64,000 nucleotides of DNA from Malania oleifera. Its lineage: Eukaryota > Streptophyta > Magnoliopsida > Santalales > Ximeniaceae. Positions 1-11,420 of this stretch are shown in pieces. The stretch is taken from positions 16,143,388 to 16,207,387 of the forward strand of contig NC_080418.1 of the NCBI RefSeq assembly GCF_029873635.1, given 5' to 3'. Below the pieces are notes generated by a model. The model searched no databases. It was not told where the DNA came from and was given only the letters and a program-made list of their open reading frames with translations. The stretch's first letter is position 1; every line of letters begins with the position of its first letter. The position numbers and the translations under genes were made by a program.

Positions 1-165
1 ATACTACTTTGAGGCCAAGCCTAGGTTGCCCTTCCAGCCTTTCATTTCTAATGTCCTACGGTTCTACAATCTATCACCTAGCCAACTGGCCCCCAACTCA
101 TACCTTACTCTGGTGTGCTTTGAGGCTCTCCTCATATGCAAGGGCCACCAACCTACATGAAAGTG
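1..165 (+). pseudogene. Fragment of antisense extra ORF of a Tat-type gypsy element (Transposase_28-like)
   Basis: An open frame from the window edge reads a hydrophobic, Leu/Pro-rich peptide containing PFQPFISNVLRFYN and LSPSQLAPNSYLTLVCF. This pattern resembles the plant family called 'putative gypsy type transposon' (Transposase_28). Such ORFs are known in Tat-lineage Ty3/gypsy elements, encoded antisense to gag-pol between pol and the 3' LTR. That fits here, because the gag-pol remnant at 5,400-10,490 is on the minus strand and this frame is on the plus strand beyond its 3' end. The frame is cut at about 165 by a younger repeat, and the apparent continuation starts near 4,080. The function of this family is unknown. 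The assignment is by eye and moderately sure. Confidence 0.5.
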
Positions 166-619
166 GAATAGTGATCCCAAGAGGGGGGTGAATTGGATTA
201 TTGAAAATTTTAGGTTCTTTTTAGATTTTACTTACTTGTTTCAAAACACACGGCAGCCTTAAGTAAATAAAACAATTCACAATTTAAATTACACCACAAA
301 CAACCAATTAAACAATCACAAATACCAAATACCAAACCAATCTTAATTTAAAGATTCTTATGAAATTGTAACTTTATCTTTTGCAAGCAACCCTGTATGT
401 AATTTGAAAAGCCCTGTTTTGGAAATTTGTTTGCGTTCTCTTAATTAAAATTTCCACAAATTAACCAATGTACTCTCTTGTGGGTTTTCGCAAACGGTTA
501 ATGAAAGCATACTTTCTATAGATTAAGAGTCTTCTTTTTTTAATTATTCAAGCCTTGCACAACATACACATCCAATATATAGTGCTGAAATTTAAAAAAT
601 AGGGTAAGAAGAACACCAT

Positions 620-624
620 GTTTT
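620..624. repeat. Target-site duplication GTTTT, left copy
   Basis: GTTTT lies directly before the TG of the solo LTR and is repeated at 2,754-2,758 directly after its CA end. A five-base duplication is the usual product of Ty3/gypsy and Ty1/copia integrases. Confidence 0.85.
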
Positions 625-2753
625 TGTAGTGATCCTAATAATAATAATAATATTATTATTATTACTATTATTATTAAAAAATTTAAAATAATTAATTAAA
701 TAATTATTATTAATTATATAATATAATATTATAATAATATAATATAATAATAATAATATATATATATATATATATATAAATGTTCAGGAGCCTTCCTTTT
801 CTTTTTCTTTTTTTTTTTCAGTCTACGCACAATCATTTATCTCCTCTCTCCTCTCTCCCACTTCCCTCCATCTCTTCTCCGTTATTCAGCCGATTAAAAA
901 TTTGAAAATATTGTTGGGCTTTGCTCGTTGCCACTGACATTTCTACTGGAGCAAATCTGTCGTGGGATTGGCGTAGGCAGATCTCCTGGGGTAAACCTCA
1001 AACTTTCCTTAATTTCTTTTAAACTATAAGCCCTATTAACGAATGGAAATTGTCAGGAGACTCGTTGAGAGATTCTCTATAATCTAGCTGGAACAAACCA
1101 ATCCTAAATTTGGGGTAAGTTTGATAATTTAGGCTTTTATTAAGCTATTTAGGGGATTCAGAACCTAAGAAAATTTTAGGAAAAATTACTCTAAGAATTG
1201 TGGCGAATAATATGGTGAAATTTGAATTTCAGGGCTCAGTGACTTTTGAATGCCTAGGGCGTAAGCCGAGGTATTAGCGGACCTTTTTTAGGAATCAGGT
1301 AAGGGGGATTAAGTTAAGTCAGGAATTTTATTTAATTTGAACCGATTAAATTAATATATTTATTTATTTATTTGGGAATTTAAAAGTTATTTTGAAAACC
1401 AACCATTCGAAATGAGTTTTACAAACATAAGATATATGGTATGATATTTTTGAATAAAATGAACGGTGAAAAACTTGTTTATTTATATGGATATTTTAAA
1501 ATGTGGAAAATTATGTGGCAGATGATTTAATTTATAAGGATTATTGTATATCTAGATTTGGGATTGTGAAAAATACTAGAAATGTTTGTGAAAATACTGA
1601 AACTATTTATGAAATGCAGGGGTTTGAACTAACAGCCGATGGTCGGGTATTGTTTGATTGGCCAAAAGGCAGGATTATTATTTGATGGCTGAGGGCCGAG
1701 TTTTAATTGATGACTATATACCGGATTGTATTTTTGGCTGGGGGGCGGGTTTTTGAAATAACAAGAAATATATGTGAAATGATGTTTTAAATGGTATTTT
1801 CTATTATCTAAATTGCATGATATGTTTTAGGAACCCTGGGGACCAGTGTAGTGTGAGCACGGTATCATTGCTAGAGATTTATTATGTGGCCGTGTGCGCC
1901 CACACCTGTACTGAGAGGTGTAGGGTGGTTTTGTCCGATTTGACTACGTGAGGTGAATGCACCATTGGGTGAGGGCAATCGGACTATTAGTTGGAGCTGC
2001 GTGTACTCGCGGAGTATGTTAGCAGAGAATATAGATGACTACTATCTGGGTGGATCCCCCACGACATTAGTCCAATCTTCGAGCCGCACAACCCGTGCCA
2101 TGGGGATGTAAATGGCGTGTTTGTCATAGAGAGTGTCTTATATGCATATCTGTTAATTTATGTGAATATGGTTAATTAATAAGATAACTTCAAGAGCTTA
2201 CTAAGAAAGGTGAGTGTCCTGGTAGTAGTAATGGTACTAGAACAGAGGGAAGCTACTTGTATGGGTGGGCAATCTTCCCTATCCTCGGCTAATTGTGTGT
2301 GTGAGTGTAAAATAAGAATGTTTTCATAAATGTGTTTATCTGCTTAGTAAACTGGTTATTTTCTATACACTAAATGCATGTTGGCCACACACTGACATTA
2401 ATTTAGTCTTTCCCTTACTGAGTTGTGCCTCACCCCTACTTTACAAACTGTCTTTTGAGGGAATCCTATAGATCGGGTTTAGCAGGCTAGAGGAGCCGGG
2501 CTAGTGGTGTGACTTTTATGTAGGTAGTGTGTAGATAGAGATTTTATTTTTGTTTAGTTTTGTGGGATGTAATTATATGAAAATGGATATATTTATGTAT
2601 AAAGATAATTAAAACTCTGGTAATGTAATTTGAGGATTTTATATTTTATTTCCGTTGCGTATGTGTGTTTTATATTTGATGAATAAGGTATCAGGTACAC
2701 TGACGTCACTAAAGTAGCTTTCCGGACCCATGTGGTAGGTCGGGGTCGTTACA
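625..2753 (+). mobile_element. Solo LTR of a Ty3/gypsy-like element
   Basis: The 2,129-bp unit starts TGTAGTGATCC and ends GGGGTCGTTACA. It is flanked by the perfect 5-bp direct repeat GTTTT at 620-624 and 2,754-2,758. There is no internal coding sequence, so this is a solo LTR left by recombination between two LTRs. It opens with an AT-rich (ATA/TAA)n stretch at 640-777 and carries a TTACTGAG...CTCACCC block near 2,416-2,440 that recurs in the other long gypsy LTRs here. The solo LTR at 39,302-41,274 starts with the same bases in the opposite orientation and appears to be the same family. A short ORF at 1,503-1,685 lies inside the LTR and is not a gene. Confidence 0.85.
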
Positions 2754-4079
2754 GTTTTTACGAGGATCAGCTTATCCCTAGCCTACGTCCTCGACTTTGG
2801 CCAATACTACTAAAGGATTCCACTATGAATGCTCCTTTCCGAGTGGAGCAAATCTTTTACAAAGGCCTCTTTTTCAGGAAGAGAAACCTCTCCAAATAAT
2901 ATCCCCTCGCTTGGTTACAACGATCCAACAACCCTAAATCGTCTATAAATAACAAAGAAATAGGAAAGAATTTGTGTACAAGAGACACTCTCAAACAGAG
3001 TAGGTTAGTACAATAATCAGCACAATATACTTCAATGTAATTCAATATAAAGAGATTGAAGCTCGATTGAATTAAATCACCGAATTTATCTTCCTTGGAT
3101 TGAAAGATTTAGACTTTGAAGACACAAATTCGGAGTTAGAATCAACAGCAACTCAATAGTGAAAGCAAGATGTGAACAAGAGAGATTTAGAGCACTTTTA
3201 GAATTCTTGATTGTTGATAATTTTTCTTGGTTTTTAAAATTCTTGTCTTAAGGGCTATTTATAGATGTTTAAAAGTTAATACCTTGTCCCCCAAGTTTTC
3301 TTGGAGTATGTACCAAGTTTTCAACAAGAGTAGTGCCCTAAGAAACCAAATTTAAAAATTTTCTCGTTGGAGTTTTAAACATACTATTCGAATGGCAGTT
3401 GCCTGCCACGATCTGGTAGTCGCCTGCCATAGTTCAAACCCGAAACTCTACCTACCAAAGCACAGGCAGGTGCCTGGCTTGACCACCCAGATGCCAAGCA
3501 GGTTCCTAGCAGTTGCCTGGGACCCTACTGTCTACCATATTTTAAATTCTAAAATGAGCAGTCACCTGCTTGAATTGGGCAGTCGCCTGGCTTCAAAAAA
3601 ACTAAATTTAACTTTGAAAACTTCTTCTCATTTGAGAACTTTATTATTTTAATTTAAGAAAACATATTTTAAGGTCTTCGAAAATTGATTTCTTAGTTTC
3701 TTATTCTTAATGAACTTCAATTCAATTTATATTGAACTTTACATGAAGTGCGTACATAAAGACTTTCTTAAGACTCTAAACCCTTGAGCTTCTTAAGTCT
3801 TCATGAAAGTCCTTGCTTTGAATTCTTTCCTTGATCATTAAGCATTCTTTGAGCTTTCGATACTCTTTCATTCTTCAAGCTTTTATAGAATATGCCCATC
3901 TTGAGCTTTTATCACTGAGTTTAGCTTTGAAACACTTAAGCTTTCTATTATCTGCTTCCTACAATAGTTCAACTTGAAACCACATCAATTTTATCTTGAT
4001 TTGTTATCATCAAAATAAGAATTTCAACCCTTGTTAGGCCAACACTACAGTTAGGCTATTTCGATTTTGTCATCAAATG

Positions 4080-5150
4080 AGGAAGCATTCTTTTAAAAAT
4101 GAGGTGTATTATTTTAACTACCTCTAAAATTTAAACTTTTCACTTTTGGTGCCTCCTTCATTCATCAACGGAAGTCTAGTTTTGTTTTCACCTCCAGGGA
4201 GTTGAACTTTTATGGGTCTCGAACCTAGGCAACCTCTCTCGATGGTGATATGTCCTCTCATGTCCTTCCTTTTATTTTTCTACGCTTCTTTCTTAGCATC
4301 TAATCTTGCCACCTTTGCAGCCTGCTAGTGTCACCTTCTCCCCTGTTTATCTCCTATGGAATAGGTCATTATCGAAGAGCTCTGACTCAGGGCTCGTCAA
4401 GGAACCATCCCTTATACTGAGTTACTTAAGGAGCAAAATTCTCATGTGCTACGGATTTAGTCTATTCCATTTGGTCATCACCTTATCTTTCATATTTCGA
4501 ATGTACTGCCCTGTGTGTGTGTGTGTGTGTGTGTGGCTCCTAATGAGGCTCCTACTCTGCCACATCCAGCTACTATACTCAAGGGGTCAGGTTTGCATGA
4601 CCCAGTTGGCTCCAGTACTGCCCTCCAGCACGCTGTGCTCCTGGAAGATGTTTATGAGTTGAAGATGAGGCTTCTGAAACCCTTACTTCAGCTACCCCTC
4701 ATGTGTCTTACCGAGCATGTAGTGGGTGCTTATAAATACATGTTTGCATGTTCATCCTGCTTACCTACTATTTTTTTTTCAATTCACAGCCATTCACCTC
4801 ACCTTAAAGGGCAAAGTTAGTGAGATGCACAGGGTTCCCTTGGAGCCCCAGTAATAGGTGGTGGATTTACAAACGCAACTGAATGCTAGTGCCACTCGAG
4901 AGAAGGCTCTTGAGGAAGAGATTGCTTGGATTTGAAATGTGGAGATATCGGCTGTTGTTGACTCCGCTATAGCTGGTTATTAGAATTATGAAGAGTTTTA
5001 GCTTGATAGAAATAAATTTAGAGTCCAATCGTATTGTAGGGGCTTTCACAGATGTTGAGATCAGTTCAAGATAAAGTACCCCCACATCGACGCATCCGAC
5101 ATCTACTTTGCCAGGTATGGCAATGTGAGCCTCCGTCGGGAGAAAAGTAA
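4080..5150 (+). pseudogene. Decayed antisense extra ORF of the Tat element, C-terminal part
   Basis: Plus-strand frames with several stops contain phrases resembling the second half of Transposase_28-like proteins. Examples are a coiled-coil-like stretch near 4,870-4,930 (QLNASATREKALEEE) and a terminal stretch near 5,035-5,115 reading YPHIDASDIYFARY. A (GT)n microsatellite at 4,511-4,535 interrupts it. It lies downstream of the minus-strand integrase and points the other way, as in Tat elements with antisense ORFs. The match is weak in the middle. It is best seen as the distal half of the ORF whose start is at 1-165. Confidence 0.4.
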
Positions 5151-5389
5151 GAGGAAAAGGATGAAGAAAAAAATGAGGTAAAGGAAGCAGGCAATTTTGG
5201 GAGTTGAGACTTTCACTTGTATAACTCTTATTATGTAATTACTTTATACGAGCTTTTGTTTAAAAAGCATACAAATTATTGATAATATTTTTTTAACATT
5301 TATGAGTTCCATGTGTTTTGAATCTCTTTCCCTCGTAAGTCTTTTAATATGTATGTTTTTGGTTTGATTTATATTGCTATTTGGTAAGG

Positions 5390-6100
5390 TCCTTCCCAAC
5401 TAGGCTTCAGCTTGCTGAGTGTTGAATCACCAAGATTGTTTCGCACTTTCCTGAACACCAAATCCCCCAGCTAGAAAATTCGAGCTTTAACCCGAGCATT
5501 ATAGTATTTCGTCACCCTCTATTGGCACGCTACCACCTTGATCTAGGCCTGGTCCTGCTTTTCTTCTAGTAGATCTAACTCTGCTCTGAGCTCCTCATTG
5601 TTCCCTTCTTCGTTAAAGTGTTGTCCACGAGTGGCTTCCTACCTTAGCAAGGATGTTAGCTTATATTCCAAAGGTGAGTAGGAAATGAGTCTCCCCCGTG
5701 GTTGTTCATCAGGTGGTATGGTATGCCCATATAATGGAGGGGATTCTTCCACCCACCTACCTTGTGCCGATTCTAGGTGAGTTTTTAGGCCGTGAAGGAT
5801 GGGTTGGTTTACATTTTCTACCTATCCATTGCTCTGCGTGTATGCTACAGACGTGAAGAGCAACTTCATGCCCAAGTTGAAACAAACAACTTTAAAATGA
5901 TTGCTATCGAATTGCCTTCCATGGTATGTCAATATTGCCCAAGGCACTCCATACCTATATATGACGAAAGTCCAAATGAACTTGGTGATATTCTGCTTCG
6001 TGATGTGAGACAATACTTTAACCTCCACCCATTTTATAATGTAATATATGACAACCACCAATAATTTTCATTACCTTGCTGCTTGATGCAACTAGCCCAA
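5390..6100 (-). pseudogene. Tat-lineage gypsy integrase remnant
   Basis: The minus-strand frame at 5,822-6,061 carries the integrase core. It includes KWVEVKVLSHITKQN, a GVPWAI block, a degenerate DNGKQFD-type motif reading HGRQFDS, and an end resembling the SxxHPQxNG motif with Pro-Gln replaced. A C-terminal block near 5,390-5,460 reads LSKLKPSWEGP, typical of the end of plant gypsy integrases. Stops and frameshifts separate the pieces. In a live element this enzyme inserts the cDNA. Here it is a relic downstream of RT and RNase H. Confidence 0.7.
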
Positions 6101-6599
6101 TATGTCAAGCACCCATTGTGCAAAGGGACACGTGCTGGTCAAGGGAGATAACGTACTAATGGGTGAATGGGGTATGTTAACACATCTTTGGCACCAGTCA
6201 TATCATTTCACCAATTCTAGCCCATCTTTCCTTATAGTGGGCCAATAGTATCCTTATTGTAAAATTTTGTGAGCCAAGGCTCTTTCGTCTAGGTGGTTAC
6301 CGCAGACCTCTTCACGAATCTCTCTCAATATATACTCCACTTCTTTGTTGCCCAAAAATCATAAATATGGTAGTGTTAAAGATCGTCGATTCAATTCTTT
6401 GCCTATTATCATACATCTTACTGCCTTCCTTCTTAGCTTCAATGATTCCTTCCTATCATCAGGTCAACATCCATATTGGAGATATTTTACCATAGCATTT
6501 CTCTAGCCTTCCTCCTCTTTTAATGTGGTTATGATGATCTCTTTATAAGTTAGTTTTCCTATTTGCTCTAGGTATACTGCACGCTCCTAATCTGGCTTT

Positions 6600-6900
6600 A
6601 AAGTTGAGGCTAACTTTGCTAATGCATTAGCTTTGGCATTCTCTACTTAAGGAATGTGCTTAATGTAGAATTTTGAAAATATCTTGATACATTCTAATAC
6701 CTTTGTTAGATATCTTTTCATCTTTGGTTCTCTTGCTTCAAAATCACCTCTCACTTGCTCTACTACTAGCTGAAAGTCACTCAAAACTTCAAGCTTTCTC
6801 ACCTCAAGGGACATAAAGAGTTGCGGCCCTACCAATAGAGTTTCATACTCTACATTGTTATTCGTTGTTGCAAATTCCAACCGCTATGTGTACTACACCT
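6600..6900 (-). pseudogene. Second (archaeal-like) RNase H domain remnant of Tat element
   Basis: The frame at 6,647-6,880 contains TTNNNVEYETLL, then LEVLSDFQLVVEQVRGDFEA. These correspond to the NNxAEYxALL and SDSQLVVxQ motifs of the additional RNase H found in Tat-lineage Ty3/gypsy elements between the first RNase H and integrase. The last helix (MKRYLTKVLE) is also visible. Its position between the RH at 7,333-7,545 and the integrase at 5,822-6,061 supports the Tat/Ogre assignment. Flanking sequence is out of frame. Confidence 0.65.
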
Positions 6901-7129
6901 CTTATCCATTTAGGGTTGTAAGGATCAAACTTGCACCTCCTCATGTTCCATTAGAAGACCCGTCCACATGGAGCATCCATACTGTCACATATTTTGATTT
7001 TTCATAGGCTTGTTCGATGATAAAATCTTTTAGAACTTGGGCATTAATTATAGGCCTTGGCTTATAATGGATGTCAAATTCTTTCAACTCAACTGACCAC
7101 TTTACCCTCTTGACTGACCACTTTACGGA

Positions 7130-8200
7130 TTTCCTGACATTTCAGGCCGCTGGAGGGTTTGTCTTAGAGGCATGTTGGTTAATGCGATTACTCTGTGTGC
7201 TTGGAAATAAGGCCTTAGCCTCCTAGCCGCACAAATGATTGCAAAAGTAGCCTTCTCTATTGGTGTGTAATTGATCTCTGCTTCCCGAAACACCTTGTTG
7301 GTGTAGTATATGGGCTTATGCTGCCTATTTTCCTATTGGACGAGGATTATGTTCACTGCATAATGTGTAGAAGCTGGGTACAAGTACAAATCTTCTCCAG
7401 TACCTACTTTGGTCAAGAGGGATGGAGAACTGGTGTATTGTTTAAGTTGTACAAAGGTTTTATCCCGCTCATCACCCCATGCCTTGCATAACGCCTTAAA
7501 GAATGGCAAACACTTATCTCTTGAGTAGGAGACAAACTTGCTCAAAGATGTAATTCTTCCTATTCAAATTTGCACTTCCTTCTTGGTCTATGGGGCCCAT
7601 ATCTCCATCAAAGCTCGTATTTTATCGAGATTTGCCTCTATCCCCTTGTGAGTGACCATGAATCCTAATAATTTTCTCGTTGAAACATTGAATGCACATT
7701 TGGTTAGATTCAACCTCATTTCGTACTTGCATGGTAACTCAAATGTTCTTCCCAAATCCCCCACATGATCATTAGATTTCAAACTCTTCACTAGCATGTC
7801 ATCCATATAAACCTCCATGGTATTCCCTATGAGGTCCTTAAAAATCTTATTCACCAACCTCTGGTAAGTTATTCCTGCATTTTTCAACCCAAACGACATC
7901 ACTCTATAGCAAAAAAGCCCTCTTTATGTGATTAAGACAGTTTTCACTTTGTATAGTGGGTGCTTGTGGATTTGATTGTAGCCTAAATATGCATCCATGA
8001 AGTTTAAGAGTTCATATCTAGATGTGGAGTCCACTAGCTGATCAATTAGAGGAAGAGGGAAGCTGTTCTTGGGATATGCTTTGTTGAAGTCTATGAAGTC
8101 AATGCAAGTCCACCACTTGCCATTTAACTTCTTTACCAGAACTACATTGCTGAGCCACTCTAGGTTATTAACTTCCCTGATGAAGTTAGCTTTCAAGAGT
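7130..8200 (-). pseudogene. Tat-lineage gypsy reverse transcriptase and RNase H remnant
   Basis: Three frames in order on the minus strand cover the enzyme. The frame at 8,196-7,924 has FIREVNNLEWLSNVVLVKK and the WWTCIDFIDFNKAYPKNSFPLP block. The frame at 7,902-7,588 has MSFGLKNAGITYQRLVNKIF and the catalytic MDDML in place of YxDDM/L. The frame at 7,545-7,333 has the start of the RNase H domain. A stop near 7,915 and frame changes separate them. The N-A-Y-P and G-Y-N-Q-I blocks and the MDDML form match Tat-type elements. Non-functional. Confidence 0.8.
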
Positions 8201-8339
8201 TTGGTTACCTGCTTATTGATTATCTTGATTCATTCAAGAGAAAAACTCCTTTTCTTTTGTTTTTTTTTAGACGATGGCTAGGTTCTACTTGTAACCTATG
8301 GTTGATGACCGTGCGATCGATTCCTGGCATATTGTCAGT

Positions 8340-8870
8340 GGATCAGGTGAAGATATCTACATACTCACCTAATAATCTCACAAGCTCTGTTTTCAATGAA
8401 TCTGGCAATTGGGTCCCAATCTGGATGCACTTTCCCTGGTTGTCTTTCTTTATTGGAACGTTGACCAGCTCCTCATTTAGTGTGCTGATCTGAGAGTACT
8501 CACTCCTCACCTCCACGTCTTCCATGGTCAAGGCACCTCATCCTTCTATTTTTCCTTTTATAGCCATTACATAGCACTTGCGAGTCGCCATCGGTCCCCT
8601 TTCATTTCCCTCACTCCGTTCGGGATGGGAAACTTAACCTTCAAATGATAGGTAGAAGTTACGGCCCGAGTTGCGTTGAGTGTGGGGCGTCCCAATATTA
8701 TATTGTAAATGAAAGGACGATCTACCACCAGGAAGTTAGTCATAAAGGCGACATGCTGCGGGGTTGTCCCCATGGTTAACGGTAGTGTGATTGTACCTAG
8801 AGGATGGACCACGTCTCCTCCAAATACGACTAAGGGCATCTAGATAGGCTTCAAACACTCCCTTTCCCAT
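8340..8870 (-). pseudogene. Tat-lineage aspartic protease region remnant
   Basis: The frame at 8,839-8,567 has a retroviral-protease-like C-terminal half: a hydrophobic strand, then FIYNIILGRPTLNATRAVTS followed by STYHLKVKFP, typical of the protease end of plant Tat/Athila polyproteins. The frame at 8,531-8,343 is the linker between protease and RT. The DTG active-site strand should lie just upstream, near 8,900-8,960, and is not intact in any frame I could read. Confidence 0.6.
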
Positions 8871-8999
8871 CTTCATTTCTTGTTGAATCAACTAAAAGAT
8901 TATGTTAGCCAAGCTTCCATTGTCTACCAACATCATTCTTACCCGATAATTAGCAACAAGTAGTGATAGCACCAACACATCATCATGTGGTTGTTGTAC

Positions 9000-10490
9000 A
9001 CCTTCCTTATCTTCTTTGGGGAAAGTGATTATCTCCTTCTGTTTATGCTTTTTCTGGTTCTGCCTTCGATCCTCGATTATAAAAATTTGCTTTGCATATC
9101 ACTTCCTAGCACCTCTATTGTCCCCTCTATTGGTTGGTCCTCCAAAGATCACGACAAATTCTCCCACAAGCTTATCCTCTTTTTTCTCAGCCTTTGGTTT
9201 TTGATGACTACGTGCTTCGGCTCAACAATCACTTCTTTTTATGAACTTGGAAAAGTGTCCCCTTCTTATTAGAGCTTCAATTTCATTTTCAAGTGGACAC
9301 AATCTTTTGTGTCATGCCCATGATCCTTATGGAATTTGTAGAATTTTGAGGTGCTCCTCTTGTATTACGGCGTGTGCATGGGTTTTGGCTAGGATATGTA
9401 GCCTTTCTCCCTAATGTGCATCAGGACATCAGTTTGGGGGACATTCAAAAAGGTATAAAACTAGAACTTAGGTGTGGCTCCTGCCTTCTTTTGGTTGTTG
9501 AATTGTCTACTACTTTATTGCATTTTCTCTACTTTAGTTACTTCATCCATATCCTTTGGACCCTTCCTTTTTAAATCGGCCCGGCTCTTTCTTGTGGTCA
9601 TAACTTCTTCTAGATTTATGTATTTATAGGCTCGTGTCATTAGTTCTCCCATATTGATTCGAGATTTTTTCCCTAGCGAATTTAGAAAATCCCCTAGAGG
9701 AAATGCTATCATCAATGATGCTATTGCCACCCCATGATCCAAGTTTCAAATCTCTAAGGTGGTGTTGACAAAACGGTGTATGAACTCTTTTAGTGTCTCC
9801 TTTTCTCCTTGAAAAAGACTCATTAGATGAGTCAAGATTTTTTCCATTTTTTGGTTGTTGACAAAATTTCCTATAAACTGCTGCTCTATTTCAGAAAAGG
9901 ACCCAATAGAGTCGGACTTTAGAGTTTGTTACCATACCCTAACATTCCCTTTTAAAGTGGCTATAGATGCTTGACACATGATTGCATTAGGTGCGCCTTG
10001 CAATTGTATCAACGCTCAATCAAATAAAGGAGGGTCCGAATATTTGATTTATGATTCCCCGCAGAGGGATAGTCACGCACTTCCTTCATTATCTTTTCCA
10101 ATTGGTCAATTTTTTTTTAACTTTTCCTCAAGCTTGTGGGGCCATTGCTTGTAAATGCTCACACTATTTGCATCCTCTACTTTTTTTGTTGGATCATAAG
10201 CCTTAGCAACGATTTCTAGTGGGGCTACAAGCTTCCCATCAGACACTGCTTCAATTCGATTAGCCTCTGGACCATGTTCTTCACAATCCCTATTCTGATA
10301 TAGGATTACAGTAAACATGTCTTCTACCCTTTTCTGGAAGGCTAGAAATTCATTTAATGGTACACTATGGTTGTCTATCAGTGCAAAATGAATTGACTAG
10401 GGTGACTGGTTACCCACGATAGGTTTTGACTTTGAGTTATGCGATGCGACCATGGTCAAGGATGGAAAAACCTCCCAAAGGTTCCCACAA
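9000..10490 (-). pseudogene. Tat-lineage gag remnant
   Basis: Minus-strand frames at 10,318-10,106 and 9,742-9,515 lie upstream of the protease. The second has the end of a retrotransposon gag domain, with MGELMTRAYKYINLEEVMTT followed by a basic linker. The block around 9,780-10,100 reads as a broken capsid-like region (terms such as 'GLRHCSLKMSLF' in shifted frames). Several stops. The gag start would be close to 10,440, next to the primer binding site that the copia insertion splits at 10,492. Confidence 0.6.
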
Positions 10491-10496
10491 ACGGTG

Positions 10497-11138
10497 TGTT
10501 ATATTTGCGTGTGACTCTTATACTTAGTGGGATCACAAACAAAGGAAGAAAAACATGTGAGAGAAGTCTTCTTGTGCTAGCAGCAAAAGACTCATCGACA
10601 AGTGTTCTGTGCTTGTCGATGAGTAGATACTGAGAGCCAAAAAATCTCAAAGTTAGAGACTCATCGACGAGAGGATAGATTTGTCGATGAATGGGCTTCT
10701 TTGTCTCGTTGACGAATCCCCTGTACTCGTTGACAAGTGCGCTTGGGTTGTAAGAAGTTATTTGAATTTTGAATTTGAACAGTGTGACGATTGGGGATTC
10801 GAAGGGAAACCTCTGAGGGCTTGTTATATATGTTCTTCTAGGCATATTTTGACATGAAGAAAGTAAGAAAGGGGTGAGAGAAGGAGAAAATATCATTGAT
10901 TATGTATCTTTGATTTTCATAGTGAAATCTCTTGTCGATTGCTCCCATGGATGTAGGTTTTGCCGAACCACGTAATTCCTAGTGTCGTTGTTCTTATCTT
11001 TACTCTCTTTATATTGCTATGGTTGTGGAATAATTCTGTATTTCACCATTTGATATTGTTGCAAGTGTATGCGCAATCCTTTACAACAATATCATCATTC
11101 CGCTATGCATTATTGGAAGAGACCCTTATTTCACAACA
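10497..11138 (+). repeat. 5' LTR of copia element
   Basis: It starts TGTTATATTTG and ends TCACAACA. It is about 95% alike to 26,934-27,576 by eye, and the differences are mostly C/T and G/A. It carries six degenerate TCGTCGACGA palindromes at 10,590-10,738 and a TTATATAT TATA-like site at 10,823-10,831. The minus-strand ORF at 10,456-10,896 is an antisense shadow across it. Confidence 0.9.
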
Positions 11139-11153
11139 ATTGGTATCATAGCA
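11139..11153 (+). other. Primer binding site of copia element (tRNA-Met type)
   Basis: ATTGGTATCATAGC follows the 5' LTR end directly. It matches the TGGTATCAGAGC complement of the plant initiator tRNA-Met 3' end except for one base. Confidence 0.8.
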
Positions 11154-11420
11154 TGTGTTGTATGGCCTCTGAATTGAAGGATCTCGTGGTGCAGCAAGGC
11201 ATGGTGAAAGGTTTATACATAATTTCAACCGAATAGCATGAATGCAATGACTTGGAATGAATTGGGAGCAATCATTCAATTTTGTTTGAACAGAGACATA
11301 TTGTATCATGTCATGGATGAGAATTCTTTTGCATTAGTTTGGTGAAAATGGGAATGTCGATATATGTCTAAGGGTGCGTCAAAATCTGCAAGTGTAGAGG
11401 AGGAAGACTCAAAATGTAGT

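Larger units (their letters stand above)
165..4075 (-). mobile_element. Copia-type LTR-like repeat split by a solo LTR
   Basis: The pieces 165-624 and 2,754 to about 4,075 flank the solo LTR at 625-2,753 and together make roughly 1.8 kb. Read on the minus strand, the repeat begins near 4,075 with text like TGATGACAAAATCG and TTGATGATAACAAATC. It ends near 175 with a run reading ATTCACCCCCCTCTTGGGA. Both signatures are common in LTRs of plant Ty1/copia elements of the Sirevirus/Tork type. No coding domain is visible. I could not find convincing target-site duplications, so the outer borders and the class are approximate. It separates the two halves of the antisense ORF of the older Tat element. 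Confidence 0.4.

Noticed and set aside
4306-4820. Overlapping 118- and 101-codon plus-strand ORFs
   Set aside because: Both run through a (GT)n microsatellite that gives a Cys/Val repeat. They are not independent genes but decayed antisense-ORF sequence.
10456-10896. 146-codon minus-strand ORF
   Set aside because: It is antisense to the copia 5' LTR, and the same frame recurs at the 3' LTR (27,199-27,501 and 26,881-27,087). It is an LTR shadow.
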